Positions 32,510 through 41,228 are shown, counted from the stretch's first letter. The stretch is 64,000 nt of DNA from Paenibacillus daejeonensis DSM 15491 (GCF_000378385.1 NZ_KB899663.1:351417-415416); one strand, 5' to 3'. The notes: generated by a model from the letters alone, not told the origin. Translations and numbers: made by a program.

Positions 32510-34213
32510 TCACGGACTGATCTTCGGCACGCGGATCCGAATCGTCGACCCTTCGCCAGGAGAAGAGCAGACCATCATGCCATAGGGAGCGCCGAATCGA
32601 ATCCGAACGCGTTCATGGACATTGCGGATGCCAACGCCACTATCCTTGTCCTTGGCATCCGACTGCTGATTACGTTGCCCCAGCTGCAGGAGCACTGAGC
32701 TGTCAAACCCAGGGCCGTTGTCTGTTACCTCAATCCAGATCTCATCCGGCCCCTCGTAGGCCCGTATATGGATGAAGCCTTGCTCTGTCATGGGTTCAAT
32801 GGCATGGTAGAGGGCGTTTTCGACGAGCGGCTGTACGATCAGCTTTTGGGTCAAATAGTGCTCCAGATGCTCTGGCAGCTCCAGCTTATAGTCGAACTGG
32901 TCCTCGAAGCGGAATTTCTGGATGTTCAAATAATGCTTCACATGCTCAAACTCCGTGCAGAGTGGAATTAACTCCTTGTTCTCGCTAATACTGATTCGCA
33001 GCAGTCTGCCAAGGGAGATAACCATTCGGCTAATGTCCTTGTTGCCTTGCAGCACGGCCATGGAGTTAATGGATTCCAGCGAGTTGTAGATAAAATGCGG
33101 GTTAATCTGCGCGACCAGCGCCTGCAGTTCGGCCTCTTTTTTGAGCTGCTGCTCGGCTTCCACCTGGGCCAACAGATCACGTATCTGTCCGCTCATCCGA
33201 TTGAAGCCATGAACGAGCAAGTCCGATTCGTCACTGGGCGCTCCTGCGCTACGGATCGGTTTGAAGCTGCGCTGCTCGACCCGGGCCATCCCGCTCACCG
33301 TGTCACTGATACTGCGCACGAGCCGGCGGACGAAGAAGCGGTCGAACATGAGGGCCGTGAGCAGGGAGAATGCTCCGAGTAATAGGGCCGTGTTGCGAAT
33401 GGGAACGGATTCGGCCTGTAGGGCAGTCGTCGGTGTAATTGCAATCAGATACCACTGGGGATGATGAGAGGGCAGGTACGTGATGAGTGACCGTACGCCT
33501 TGATATTCATCGATGTAATAGCTTTTGGTACCATCCGCGGCATCTCGCAAGAAAGGGAAATCTACGGTCTCCCCGATATGGCCGCCAGACTTGTCGTACA
33601 CGATGGCGCCGTCGCGGCTCACGAGCAAGACATCGCCTTGATCTAGCGTCGCTGTCTCCCAGAATACCTGGTCCAGCAGCTCCGGCTTGATCGTAAGCAC
33701 GAGGGAGCCTATGTTTTCCAAGGAATAATAGTCTTTGATGACTCGCGCATGCACCAGTACAGGCCGCCCCACAGCCGCGGAACCGTTCTCTCCGGGTCCC
33801 GACCAGACGGGGCGGCCCGCCTCGCGATTCATTTCGTCATACCAGGGCTGCAGCGGGAACGGCAGCCGTTCGTCCTGAACATTGTAGCTGTACACCAGCT
33901 CATCCTTGGCATACAGCGCGTAGGATTGAATCATCGGATGATGGATGAACAAATTGTTAATCTCTTGGCGTCTGTCGTAATCAGGCGGTGCGTCGGGGGC
34001 CTTCAGCGTCTGCTGGATGACGGGCTGAGTCATGGCCGAGCTGGTAATTGTGGTCACCTCGCTTAGCGCGAACTTCAGCTTGCGGTCCGTCTCAAGAAGC
34101 GAGATCGAGTAGAAGTGACTGGACTTGGTCTCGATGACATCGGAGAACTTGAAGTACGAGATGGCCCCCATGACAATGACCGGAATGAATACAAGCAGGA
34201 TATTGGCCAGCAT
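32510..34213 (-). CDS. YesM-type sensor histidine kinase
   Basis: A protein of at least 567 residues with two membrane helices (near residues 5-25 and 280-300) around an extracellular Cache-like domain, a HAMP segment (VRRLVRSISDTVSGMARVEQ), the His_kinase box NPHFIYNSLESI with the phospho-accepting His, and a HATPase domain (PLVENALYHAIEP; DNGPGFD; GVGIRNVHERVR). The ATG at 34213 leaves only MLANI before the first helix. An in-frame CTG at 34234 after GAAGGG would add a basic leader (KLRHN) typical of the family and may be the real start. It works with the AraC-type regulator at 29551 and probably the binding protein at 31149. Confidence 0.93.
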   Translation of the reverse strand: MLANILLVFIPVIVMGAISYFKFSDVIETKSSHFYSISLLETDRKLKFALSEVTTITSSAMTQPVIQQTLKAPDAPPDYDRRQEINNLFIHHPMIQSYALYAKDELVYSYNVQDERLPFPLQPWYDEMNREAGRPVWSGPGENGSAAVGRPVLVHARVIKDYYSLENIGSLVLTIKPELLDQVFWETATLDQGDVLLVSRDGAIVYDKSGGHIGETVDFPFLRDAADGTKSYYIDEYQGVRSLITYLPSHHPQWYLIAITPTTALQAESVPIRNTALLLGAFSLLTALMFDRFFVRRLVRSISDTVSGMARVEQRSFKPIRSAGAPSDESDLLVHGFNRMSGQIRDLLAQVEAEQQLKKEAELQALVAQINPHFIYNSLESINSMAVLQGNKDISRMVISLGRLLRISISENKELIPLCTEFEHVKHYLNIQKFRFEDQFDYKLELPEHLEHYLTQKLIVQPLVENALYHAIEPMTEQGFIHIRAYEGPDEIWIEVTDNGPGFDSSVLLQLGQRNQQSDAKDKDSGVGIRNVHERVRIRFGAPYGMMVCSSPGEGSTIRIRVPKISP

Positions 34214-34331
34214 GATATTATGCCGAAGTTTCAGAACCCTTCAACTCCTTCAAAGAAAGCGCTTCTTCTACTATTCCTCCAATAACGCTGCTTGTCAATA
34301 CATTCCTGAATTGGTTTTGATCATCCTGGGA

Positions 34332-35177
34332 TTAGCTTTTGACTGCTCCAGAGGTCAGGCCGGCGATGAACCAGCGGCTGAATCCGAGGAAGACGAGCAA
34401 GAGCGGCAGCGTCGCCATGAAGGTGGCGGACATGATCATGCCGTAGTCGAGTCCATCGCGGGTGGTGAAGAGCTGCTGCAGCGCGATCTGAATCGTGTAG
34501 TTGCTGCGGTCCTTCAAGATAACGAGCGGCCAGAAGAAATCATTCCAGATATTCATAAACGTGAAAATGCCGAGTGTCGCCAGTGCCGGTGTAATGATGG
34601 GAACGACAACGGTCGTAAAGATCCGCAGATGACCTGCGCCGTCGATCCGTCCCGCCTCCAATAGCTCGGCATGCACCGAGGTGGCGATATATTGCCGCAT
34701 CCAGAAGATGCCGAAGGCATTGACCATCGCCGGTACGATGAGGGCCTTGAAGGTGTTGATCCACTCCAGTTTGGTCATGATGACGTAGGTCGGCAGAATG
34801 CTCAATTGCTGCGGTACGAAGAGCGTACAGAGCACGAAGAAGAACAGGAAGTGCTTGTACGGGAAGTCGTACTTGGCAAAGGCATAACCGGCCAGAGAGC
34901 AAAAGAACAGCACGGACAAGGTTACGGCCGTGGATACGAACAACGAGTTGCCCAAGGCTGTCCAGAAATCCATCATCCCTGTCGCACGGGTGAAGTTAGA
35001 CATGAACTGATCACTGATGGTCACAGTCGGTGGCAGGGTCGAAGCCGCGCCCCGCGGGTTGGAGGCAATAACAAACATCCAGTAAAATGGAAAGACTGAG
35101 ATAAAGGCGCCGATGCCTAAGAACAAGTAATACCCAATTTTACTGGGCAGGCCGGGCTGATCGCCGATATTTTTCAT
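34332..35177 (-). CDS. Carbohydrate ABC permease 2 (CUT1, MalG-like)
   Basis: A 281-residue permease with six helices. The inner-membrane coupling EAA loop reads EAGRIDGAGHLRIFTTVVVPI. The N-terminal FPFYWMFVIAS and C-terminal RWFIAGLTSGAVKS are typical of MalG/UgpE-type CUT1 proteins in Paenibacillus. It overlaps the upstream permease by 4 bp. There is no ATPase gene in this unit, so a shared MsmX-type ATPase encoded elsewhere probably drives it. Confidence 0.94.
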   Translation of the reverse strand: MKNIGDQPGLPSKIGYYLFLGIGAFISVFPFYWMFVIASNPRGAASTLPPTVTISDQFMSNFTRATGMMDFWTALGNSLFVSTAVTLSVLFFCSLAGYAFAKYDFPYKHFLFFFVLCTLFVPQQLSILPTYVIMTKLEWINTFKALIVPAMVNAFGIFWMRQYIATSVHAELLEAGRIDGAGHLRIFTTVVVPIITPALATLGIFTFMNIWNDFFWPLVILKDRSNYTIQIALQQLFTTRDGLDYGMIMSATFMATLPLLLVFLGFSRWFIAGLTSGAVKS

Positions 35178-36136
35178 ACTGCACCTCCACCCGTGTCACC
35201 GCTCATGCGCCGCGAAGCCCACATGTTAATTAATGAGAATACGATAGTAAAAATAAGCAAGAGTACGGCAGTGGCTGCGGCGGTACCGAAGAAACTGTTG
35301 CCGAAGGCTTCTGTATACAGGTAGACAACCATGGTCAGCCCTTCCTCACGGGTGGAGCTGGTGCCGCCCTGACCGAGGTACACAAAGGGCTCGGTGAACA
35401 ACTGCAACGAACCGATTGTCGACATGAGCACAGTGAAGACGATGAACGGCTTCAGCAGCGGAAGGGTGATAGTGAGGAGCTGTTGGAAGCGGCTGGCACC
35501 GTCGATCCGGGCAGCTTCATACAGATCGGTAGGTATACTTTGAAGGCCTGAGAGGTAGATGATGGTGTTATAGCCGGTCCAGCGCCACATCACCATGGTC
35601 GCGATCGCGATCTTGACCCCCCACCAGTCGGAGCCCCAAGCCAGCGGATCGATCCCCAGCAGGCCAAGCAGCCAGTTGGCCATCCCGCCGTTGCTGAAGA
35701 AGGCGCTGAAGACGAGCGTAACGGCAACGATCGACGTAATGTTGGGCATAAAATAAAGCACGCGGAACGTCTTCTTGAACTTGGTAATCGACGAGTTCAA
35801 GAAGACGGCGAGTAGCAGCGCAAGAATCAATTGCGGAATCGTACCCATAGCGCTGATAAGCAACGTATTGGTAAAGGAGGTCCAGAACAGCGGATCCTCG
35901 GTAACAAAACGATAGTTCTGCAAACCGACGAAGGTCATCGGTCCAAGGGCGTCCCACTTGTAGAAGGACAGATATAATGTGAATACGATGGGATATAGAC
36001 CGAAAATCGCAAACAGCAAAAAGAACGGCGAGATGAATAAATAGGCCATCAGACTGCTGCGTTTGCGTTCGGTGAGCCACCCCTGCTTGCGGACCATGGT
36101 CTCGCGGGCGGGGGCTGTCGGTTGGGACTGGGGCAT
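35174..36136 (-). CDS. Carbohydrate ABC permease 1 (CUT1, MalF-like)
   Basis: A 320-residue permease with six helices after a basic N-terminus. Landmarks are LFISPFFLLFAIFGLYPIVFTLYLSFY and the EAA loop YEAARIDGASRFQQLLTITLPLL, followed by FVYLGQGGTSSTREEGLTMVVYLY. It pairs with the MalG-like protein encoded next. The transported sugar is probably an oligosaccharide, but no glycosidase lies in the operon to identify it. Confidence 0.94.
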   Translation of the reverse strand: MPQSQPTAPARETMVRKQGWLTERKRSSLMAYLFISPFFLLFAIFGLYPIVFTLYLSFYKWDALGPMTFVGLQNYRFVTEDPLFWTSFTNTLLISAMGTIPQLILALLLAVFLNSSITKFKKTFRVLYFMPNITSIVAVTLVFSAFFSNGGMANWLLGLLGIDPLAWGSDWWGVKIAIATMVMWRWTGYNTIIYLSGLQSIPTDLYEAARIDGASRFQQLLTITLPLLKPFIVFTVLMSTIGSLQLFTEPFVYLGQGGTSSTREEGLTMVVYLYTEAFGNSFFGTAAATAVLLLIFTIVFSLINMWASRRMSGDTGGGAV

Positions 36137-36232
36137 GAGGCACCTCCATACGATTTCAATGCGGCGAGTCCGCAGGAGAAACTCCCGCGAACTCGCGCTT
36201 GTGTTGCTATACAGTGGACAAAGAAATTAGAG

Positions 36233-37594
36233 CTAGCTGCGGGCGACAAGGCGTTCGATTTTCTCGATCGCTTTTTGCCATTCTTCCTCAGGATCGGCAT
36301 TTTGCTCTTGGACATTCTGCAGCGCTTCCTTGATCATGGCATCCGTTTGGTCATGCAACGGACCGTAGTAAACGGGTTGTACACGACCGGCTGCAACAGC
36401 GAACGCGGCTGCGGAGGCCTGCCCGCCCAGGAATTCGTCCGTGAACTCGGTGAAGGTCGGGTCTTCGAACAGGGCCGGAGTGGATGGCATCAAGCCTTTC
36501 TCCTCAAAGGACTTCAACTGGCTATCCTGGTTCAACATCCAGCTTATGAAAGCGAACGCTTCCTCCGGATGCTTGCCTTCCTTCGGCAGCGACAGGAACG
36601 ATCCGCCCCACGTGCCAGCACCTTCAGGCAGCTGGGCGATCCGCCATTGGCCTGCGGAGTCCGGTCCGTTACTCTTGATATTGCCTAACATCCAAGCAGG
36701 TCCTGGAAGGACGGCGAAGCCTCCGTCATTGATGGCCTGTGTCCAGTCCGGCTGCCACAGTTGGTTCGGAGCAACCCAACCTTCCTGAATGCCTTTAACC
36801 GTAAAGTCGTAGGCTTTTCTTACCTGCGGGTTTTCAGCTCCGATGAAAGAACCATCATTTTTGTCAAAATAGATCTGGCCGTCCGACTGATCGCGAAGCG
36901 CGTTGTAGATCAGGTCACGCGAGTCGACGAACGGTTTGCCTGTTTTGTTTTTGAAGTCTTTGGCGACAACAGCGAATTTGTCCCAGGAGTCAATAGCCGT
37001 AGTAAAGGCGTCCGGTTCGGTCGGAAGGCCTGCTTCTTCGGCCAGGTCAACACGGTAGTAAGCGACTGTAGGTGCAATGTCTGTCGGCAGACCGATCTGG
37101 AATGCGCCATCGGTTGAGGTGGCTTGCTGCCATTTCCACTCCAGGTACATATCCTTCAGGTCAGCGGCACCAAGATCGTTAAGATTGTGGAATTTGTCCT
37201 GGGCGTTAATGAACCTCTCCATGAAGCCAATCTCCAGTTGGAAGATGTCTGGTGCGCCGGAATTGGCAGAGAGGGCAGTAGTCAGATTGTTATGGTGAGC
37301 CGTTTGGTCACCGGTGTTCTGAATCGAAATTTTGACATTCGGATGCTCAGCCATATATTCCTTGGCCAGCTCTTCGTAATTGACGTTGCCCAGCGTCCAG
37401 AAGGACAGCTCAATCGTTTCTTCACTGCCGGCAGCAGGCGGATCGTTCTGTGTTGTCGGTTCGTTGGCGCCGCCTTCGGTAGGCGTCGTGCCGGTCTCTG
37501 GGGTGTTGTTGCCGCTGCTGCAGGCGACGAGGACAAAGATTAGCATCGCGCAGAGCGCGAGCAGCAGCCATGGTTTGGACATGCGGTTGGACAT
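36233..37594 (-). CDS. Sugar-binding lipoprotein of the ABC importer
   Basis: A 453-residue extracellular binding protein, first gene of the six-gene unit. The ATG at 37594 follows GAAAGGGG; the longer frame upstream runs through the promoter region. The signal peptide ends in a lipobox (LVACSSG), followed by a Thr/Pro/Glu-rich linker and the two-lobe fold (IELSFWTLGNVNYEELAKEYMAEHP in part; DIFQLEIGFMERFI; VLPGPAWMLGNIK). Tryptophan-rich stretches (YLEWKWQQAT, QLWQPDW) suggest aromatic stacking with a sugar chain. It delivers its ligand to the MalF/MalG-like permeases. Confidence 0.93.
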   Translation of the reverse strand: MSNRMSKPWLLLALCAMLIFVLVACSSGNNTPETGTTPTEGGANEPTTQNDPPAAGSEETIELSFWTLGNVNYEELAKEYMAEHPNVKISIQNTGDQTAHHNNLTTALSANSGAPDIFQLEIGFMERFINAQDKFHNLNDLGAADLKDMYLEWKWQQATSTDGAFQIGLPTDIAPTVAYYRVDLAEEAGLPTEPDAFTTAIDSWDKFAVVAKDFKNKTGKPFVDSRDLIYNALRDQSDGQIYFDKNDGSFIGAENPQVRKAYDFTVKGIQEGWVAPNQLWQPDWTQAINDGGFAVLPGPAWMLGNIKSNGPDSAGQWRIAQLPEGAGTWGGSFLSLPKEGKHPEEAFAFISWMLNQDSQLKSFEEKGLMPSTPALFEDPTFTEFTDEFLGGQASAAAFAVAAGRVQPVYYGPLHDQTDAMIKEALQNVQEQNADPEEEWQKAIEKIERLVARS

Positions 37595-37721
37595 TGTGAT
37601 AAGACCCCTTTCAATTCGGTAAATGGTTACATCTCCCACTATAAGAGAACAAAGGGAAAATGAAGAGGCGGCATATGGCCGATTTGAGGTTGAAATTATT
37701 ATGATGTCACTCGGATTATTT

Positions 37722-37742
37722 ACATACATACAGTATGTATGT
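37722..37742. promoter_or_regulatory. Perfect 21-bp TetR-type operator
   Basis: The arms ACATACATAC and GTATGTATGT surround a central A with no mismatch. The site lies between a possible promoter (TTGAAA at 37690, GATTAT at 37714, 18-bp spacer) and the VOC gene, whose partner gene encodes a TetR repressor. Confidence 0.8.
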
Positions 37743-37787
37743 TAAAATCAGTGCATAGCTTGATAATCTAATTTGGAGGCGATCAAG

Positions 37788-38228
37788 ATGTTGCAGGTGA
37801 ACAGCTTTTATCCCGTGCTGATGACGGACAAAGTGGCGGAGACGGCAGACTTTTACAAGCGGTACTTTGGATTTGAAACGACGTTCGAGGCGGATTGGTA
37901 TGTCAGTTTAAGTCTGAAGGGGGCTTCAGCTTCCTATGAGCTAGCTATATTGGATGGCAGCCATCCAACAGTTCCGCGGGCATTTCAGGGGACAGTGGGT
38001 GGACTGCTGTTGAATTTCGAAGTGGATGATGCAGAACAGGAATATAACCGTTTGATTCGTGATGCGGGTCTGCCATTACACCTAGAGCTGCGGGATGAAG
38101 CGTTTGGACAACGCCACTTTATTACCAGTGATCCGAGCGGAGTCCTGATCGATATGATTCAGGTTATCCCACCAAGTGAGGAATTCCTGGCGCAATATGC
38201 CGGGGCAGAGGCTGCGGAATCGCAATGA
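37788..38228 (+). CDS. VOC-superfamily (glyoxalase/bleomycin-resistance-like) protein
   Basis: A 146-residue protein with an ATG at 37788 after TTGGAGGCG; the TTG at 37773 lies within that site. Two beta-alpha-beta-beta-beta modules are visible: [24 protein letters not shown], and later [23 protein letters not shown]...[20 protein letters not shown]. His in RHFIT and Glu in LELRDE could bind metal. Members detoxify electrophiles or bind antibiotics; the substrate here is unknown. It overlaps the TetR gene by 4 bp, so the repressor likely senses the compound that this protein handles. Confidence 0.88.
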   Translation: MLQVNSFYPVLMTDKVAETADFYKRYFGFETTFEADWYVSLSLKGASASYELAILDGSHPTVPRAFQGTVGGLLLNFEVDDAEQEYNRLIRDAGLPLHLELRDEAFGQRHFITSDPSGVLIDMIQVIPPSEEFLAQYAGAEAAESQ

Positions 38229-38812
38229 GGCGAACCAAGGAGGATGCATCGGAGACGAACCGACAGTTGTTAGACCTTGGCAGGACGTATTTTGGAGAAA
38301 AAGGATATGCGGATGCTTCAATGGAGGAACTGGTCAAAGAAGCAGGCTTGACTCGTGGCGCGTTGTATCATCACTTCGGTAGCAAACAAGGACTATTCGA
38401 AGCGGTGCTGGCATCGGTACAGCAGACGATCGGTGAGCGGGTGGCAAGGGAAGCGGAGGCTGGCACTGATCCGTGGGATGAGCTGATGCGCGGGTGCCGC
38501 GCCTTCATGACGGCAGCCGTAGAGCCGGTTCATCGGCGGATTCTGCTAATCGACGGACCGGCAGTCCTCGGCTGGGAGGTCTGGCGGCGCATGGACGAAG
38601 AGCATGCGATGCGCCATTTGAAGGAGCAACTGCAGCAGATGCAGGAGGCGGGATGGCTGCTTCCCATACCCGTGGAGGCGATGGCGCATCTGCTCTCCGG
38701 GGCGATGAACGAAGCGGTGCTGTGGCTGGCCGCACTGCCGGAGTATGAACAGGAGCTGGAACAGACGATGGTGGCGCTCGAGCAGTTAATGTCGGGTATC
38801 AGGGTCCGCTAG
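38225..38812 (+). CDS. TetR-family transcriptional repressor
   Basis: A 195-residue protein. The N-terminal HTH reads [44 protein letters not shown], the classic TetR signature with YHHF. The C-terminal ligand domain (about 80-195) includes [20 protein letters not shown], a pattern seen in TetR proteins with a TetR_C_33-like domain. The ATG overlaps the VOC stop codon. It very likely binds the perfect palindrome at 37722 and represses its own operon. Confidence 0.93.
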   Translation: MRRTKEDASETNRQLLDLGRTYFGEKGYADASMEELVKEAGLTRGALYHHFGSKQGLFEAVLASVQQTIGERVAREAEAGTDPWDELMRGCRAFMTAAVEPVHRRILLIDGPAVLGWEVWRRMDEEHAMRHLKEQLQQMQEAGWLLPIPVEAMAHLLSGAMNEAVLWLAALPEYEQELEQTMVALEQLMSGIRVR

Positions 38813-38839
38813 GAATAGCTAAGAACAGCGATACAGAAA

Positions 38840-38873
38840 AGCCCGCTCCATTCTCATCCCGGAGCGGGCTGTT
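38840..38873 (+). terminator. Terminator after tetR
   Basis: The stem AGCCCGCTCC/GGAGCGGGCT has an 11-base loop. Only a short T run (GTTTCG) follows, but A-rich sequence precedes it. Confidence 0.65.
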
Positions 38874-38889
38874 TCGTCCATGTGTCCGC

Positions 38890-39215
38890 CAACGGTCGGC
38901 TGTAGCGCACTTTTGTTCCTCTATTTTCCTGGGAACCCATTACTGGTCAGCTGTAGCGCACATTTGTTCCTCTATTTGCCTGGGAACCCGCTGGTGGTCA
39001 GCAGTAGCGCACTTTTGTTCCTTTATTTGATCGGCAACCCGTCGGTTGTCAGCTGTAGCGCACCTTAGTTCCTCTATTTGCTCGGCATCCCAATGGTTAT
39101 CAGCTGTAGCACACCTTTGTTCCTTTATTTGCTCGGCATCCCAATGGTTGTCAGCTGTAGCACACCTTTGTTCCTTTATTTGCTCGGCAGTCCGCTGGTT
39201 GTCAGCTGCAGCACT
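38890..39215 (+). repeat. Direct tandem array, exact 51-bp period (GTCAGCTGTAGCGCAC type)
   Basis: The core TAGCGCAC (or variants TAGCACAC, CAGCACTC) recurs at 38903, 38954, 39005, 39056, 39107, 39158 and 39209, always 51 bp apart. Each is followed by TTTGTTCCTCTATTTG and preceded by GGTTGTCAGCTG. Six full units and one partial fill the gap between the convergent tetR and merR genes. Because 51 is a multiple of three, open frames with 17-residue repeats run through it, but none has a convincing ribosome site or ends within the array. Confidence 0.88.
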
Positions 39216-39279
39216 CCATAGCGACCGTCAGAGGACGGCGTTAGCCGTTGGTCACCTTGTTCGCCGCTTACTATGCCTC

Positions 39280-40047
39280 TTATTCGCCGTCAACCCCAGT
39301 ATAGATGCGGATCGCATCGCGCAGGAAGACGGCGGTACCTGGCTGGTCCTTGTCATAATGGGCGGTGAAACGTTCGTCATCGACATACATCTGAGCCAGG
39401 CCGGCATGAGCTTCCTTGTTGTACTTTCCCCAGTAGAAGCTCAGCCACTGCCGGTGCAAATCGGCGGCTTGCTGTGCCAGCTCAGAGGCAGGGTCCCCAG
39501 TTGCAACAGCCCGGGCCAACACATCATACAACTCAGCGGTTAGCTGTTCATGGGCTTGATGCTGCTCAGGAGTAGAGCTCATGATTGCCTGGTTTGCGTG
39601 ATCTACTTGCTCATCTCCGTATTTTGCTCGAATTTCTTTGCCATAGGCCTGCTCGTTTTCAGCAATCAATTCTTTTTTGAATCCTTCAAATTTTTGACGG
39701 TCATTCATCGTTATCATCCCTTCTTGGTCAGCTATGGTCTGCTCCACTGTGCGGATGAGAAGGTCCAGCTGCTTCCTTTTCTCCAACAATTGATGATGAT
39801 GGGCTTGCAGGGCCTGACGACTATTGAAGGAGGGGGAGGTGACAATAGCCTTGATCTCATCCAGTGGAACCCCCAACTCGCGGTAAAATAAAATTTGCTG
39901 CAAAAGATCGACCTCAGCTTGGCCGTAGATCCGGTAGCCCGAGGAGTTGATACGCAGCGGCTTTAACAAATCGATTTCGTCGTAATAACGCAGGGTCCGT
40001 GTACTGATCCCTGCCAGCCGCCCCAGCTTTTGAACGGTATATTCCAT
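39280..40047 (-). CDS. MerR-family regulator with TipAS domain (Mta/TipA-like)
   Basis: A 255-residue protein. The winged helix reads YTVQKLGRLAGISTRTLRYYDEIDLLKP...GYRIYGQAEVDLLQQI, and the dimerisation helix follows to about residue 110. The TipAS domain (about 135-250) has EQAYGKEIRAKYGDEQVDHANQ and YVDDERFTAHYDKDQPGTAVFLRDAI, the fold that traps thiopeptide-like drugs in TipA and is found in B. subtilis Mta. Mta-type proteins bend DNA at promoters with 19-bp spacers to switch on multidrug transporters and themselves. The promoter upstream has this 19-bp spacer. Confidence 0.93.
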   Translation of the reverse strand: MEYTVQKLGRLAGISTRTLRYYDEIDLLKPLRINSSGYRIYGQAEVDLLQQILFYRELGVPLDEIKAIVTSPSFNSRQALQAHHHQLLEKRKQLDLLIRTVEQTIADQEGMITMNDRQKFEGFKKELIAENEQAYGKEIRAKYGDEQVDHANQAIMSSTPEQHQAHEQLTAELYDVLARAVATGDPASELAQQAADLHRQWLSFYWGKYNKEAHAGLAQMYVDDERFTAHYDKDQPGTAVFLRDAIRIYTGVDGE

Positions 40048-40101
40048 GCGGCTCGCCTCCTTGTCTGCTGTGCACAGCAGCTTATTTCCGGCTGCAGATT
40101 C

Positions 40102-40132
40102 ATTCTACAGGTTTACGTTGCGTCAATGTCAA
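40102..40132 (-). promoter_or_regulatory. MerR-type promoter with 19-bp spacer
   Basis: Read on the minus strand: TTGACA, a 19-bp spacer, then TAGAAT. The spacer holds the dyad TTGACG-CAA-CGTAAA. An over-long spacer with a dyad between the boxes is the hallmark of promoters activated by MerR proteins through DNA untwisting, so the gene at 39280 should be autoactivated. Confidence 0.8.
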
Positions 40133-40165
40133 GCCGTGAAATTCTGCAATGTAAATGAAAATGCA

Positions 40166-40194
40166 TTGACTTTCATGGTTACAGTCTGTAGAGT
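40166..40194 (+). promoter_or_regulatory. Sigma-A promoter of the 40271 membrane-protein gene
   Basis: TTGACT at 40166 and TAGAGT at 40189 with a 17-bp spacer, 76 bp before the ATG. It is divergent from the MerR promoter, with the -35 boxes 33 bp apart. Confidence 0.55.
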
Positions 40195-40270
40195 TTGGGT
40201 AATTGCAAATTGGGAGAACAGATGCAATAGAAAATACTCCCAAGTCGTTACATAGAGGAGGAGCAGGGTC

Positions 40271-40732
40271 ATGGAAGAAGAAAACAAAATTGTCATGCCA
40301 CTATTGGGTGCACTGGTTGCCGCGATTGTGGGGGGAGCCTTGTGGGCTGCGGTAGTGGTTCTGACAGAGTATGAATTGGGATTGATTGCTTGGGCAATCG
40401 GCGGTATGACGGGCTTTGCCGTTGGATTCCTATCTGACCGACGGGCAACGCAAATCCATCAAATCATTGCGGTAATCGCAAGCTTGCTGGGTATTTTATT
40501 GGGCAAATTCTTTGCCTTCAGCTATATTATTAATGACGGACTGACAGATTTTTTTCATTCCTTCGTCATCCAGCTGTTTATGGAGGTCTTTCCCGAACTG
40601 TTCAGCATGTTCGATATCCTCTTCGTACTGTTTGCTGTCGTAACCGCGTGGCGCTTGCCAGCAGCGATGTCGGCCAAGCCGCAGCAGCCTGATCAACAGC
40701 AACCCACTGCTCCGGCAGAGCCTAATAATTAA
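40271..40732 (+). CDS. Small membrane protein of unknown function
   Basis: A 153-residue protein after GAGGAGGAGCAGG. It has four predicted helices: LLGALVAAIVGGALWAAVVV, LIAWAIGGMTGFAVGFL, IIAVIASLLGILLGKFFAF, and a fourth near VFPELFSMFDILFVLFAVVTAW. The C-terminal 25 residues are Gln/Pro-rich and unstructured. The GGALWA and GG-x-TGFAVG stretches recall small Firmicutes proteins of unknown role. It is divergent from the TipAS regulator and 223 bp away, so it may be a target of that regulator. Confidence 0.75.
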   Translation: MEEENKIVMPLLGALVAAIVGGALWAAVVVLTEYELGLIAWAIGGMTGFAVGFLSDRRATQIHQIIAVIASLLGILLGKFFAFSYIINDGLTDFFHSFVIQLFMEVFPELFSMFDILFVLFAVVTAWRLPAAMSAKPQQPDQQQPTAPAEPNN

Positions 40733-40741
40733 CCATATCGC

Positions 40742-40793
40742 CCCTCTCTGACCTAGCTGAGCGCAAGCCCAGCCGCCGCAGAGAGGGTCGTTT
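40742..40793 (+). terminator. Possible terminator after the 40271 gene
   Basis: CCCTCTCTG pairs with CAGAGAGGG across a 29-base loop that can form its own small stem; TCGTTT follows. The T tract is weak. Confidence 0.45.
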
Positions 40794-40910
40794 ACAATAC
40801 CTTCTAACTCATTGTCCATCCCACTCCGTTGCTCACCAAATACTCGCCAATTCTCACCAATGCCATAATAAATCCTTCGTTCATGCTACCTCTCCTCGAC
40901 AATTGCTCGC

Positions 40911-41092
40911 TAACGAAACGTGATATCGCTACTCCACACTAATAGCCGCCATTGCAAAGCTAACGAAACCACACATTCTTATTTTTCCCAAAAGCGTGGT
41001 TTTTGATGGTTTGGGAGCAAATAAGGTGATGTAGTTTCTTTAGAATTCAAAATCGCCGTTTTTTGGCTAAATAAGACGCTGTAGTTTCCTTA
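40911..41092. repeat. TAACGAAAC repeat array, second locus (50/72/50 spacing)
   Basis: TAACGAAAC occurs at 40911 and 40961 (50 bp apart). The complementary GTTTCTTTA and GTTTCCTTA follow at 41033 and 41083 (50 bp), with 72 bp between the inner copies. The motif and the three distances are the same as at 26871-27053, but the right arms here have drifted. It lies in the 547-bp convergent gap before katA; outside the array and two hairpins I see nothing in that gap. Confidence 0.75.
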
Positions 41093-41190
41093 GAAGAAGT
41101 AGCTTTTGAAGCGTCACAACCGGTGTAGGTGAAGAGGGACAATACGAACGGATTAGCATGAGAGCGAATGAGGCGACACTCAAACAGCAC

Positions 41191-41228
41191 AAAAAAAGCG
41201 ATGCAGAAAACACCTGCACCGCTTTTTT
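41191..41228. terminator. Bidirectional terminator next to katA
   Basis: AAAAAAAGCGATGCAG pairs with CTGCACCGCTTTTTT across a short loop, giving U runs on both transcripts. Confidence 0.85.

Noticed and set aside
38890-39543. Open frames of 62 and 165 residues with 17-residue repeats across the 39-kb array
   Set aside because: The 51-bp period keeps frames open by arithmetic. There is no ribosome site, and the longer one runs antisense into the real MerR gene.
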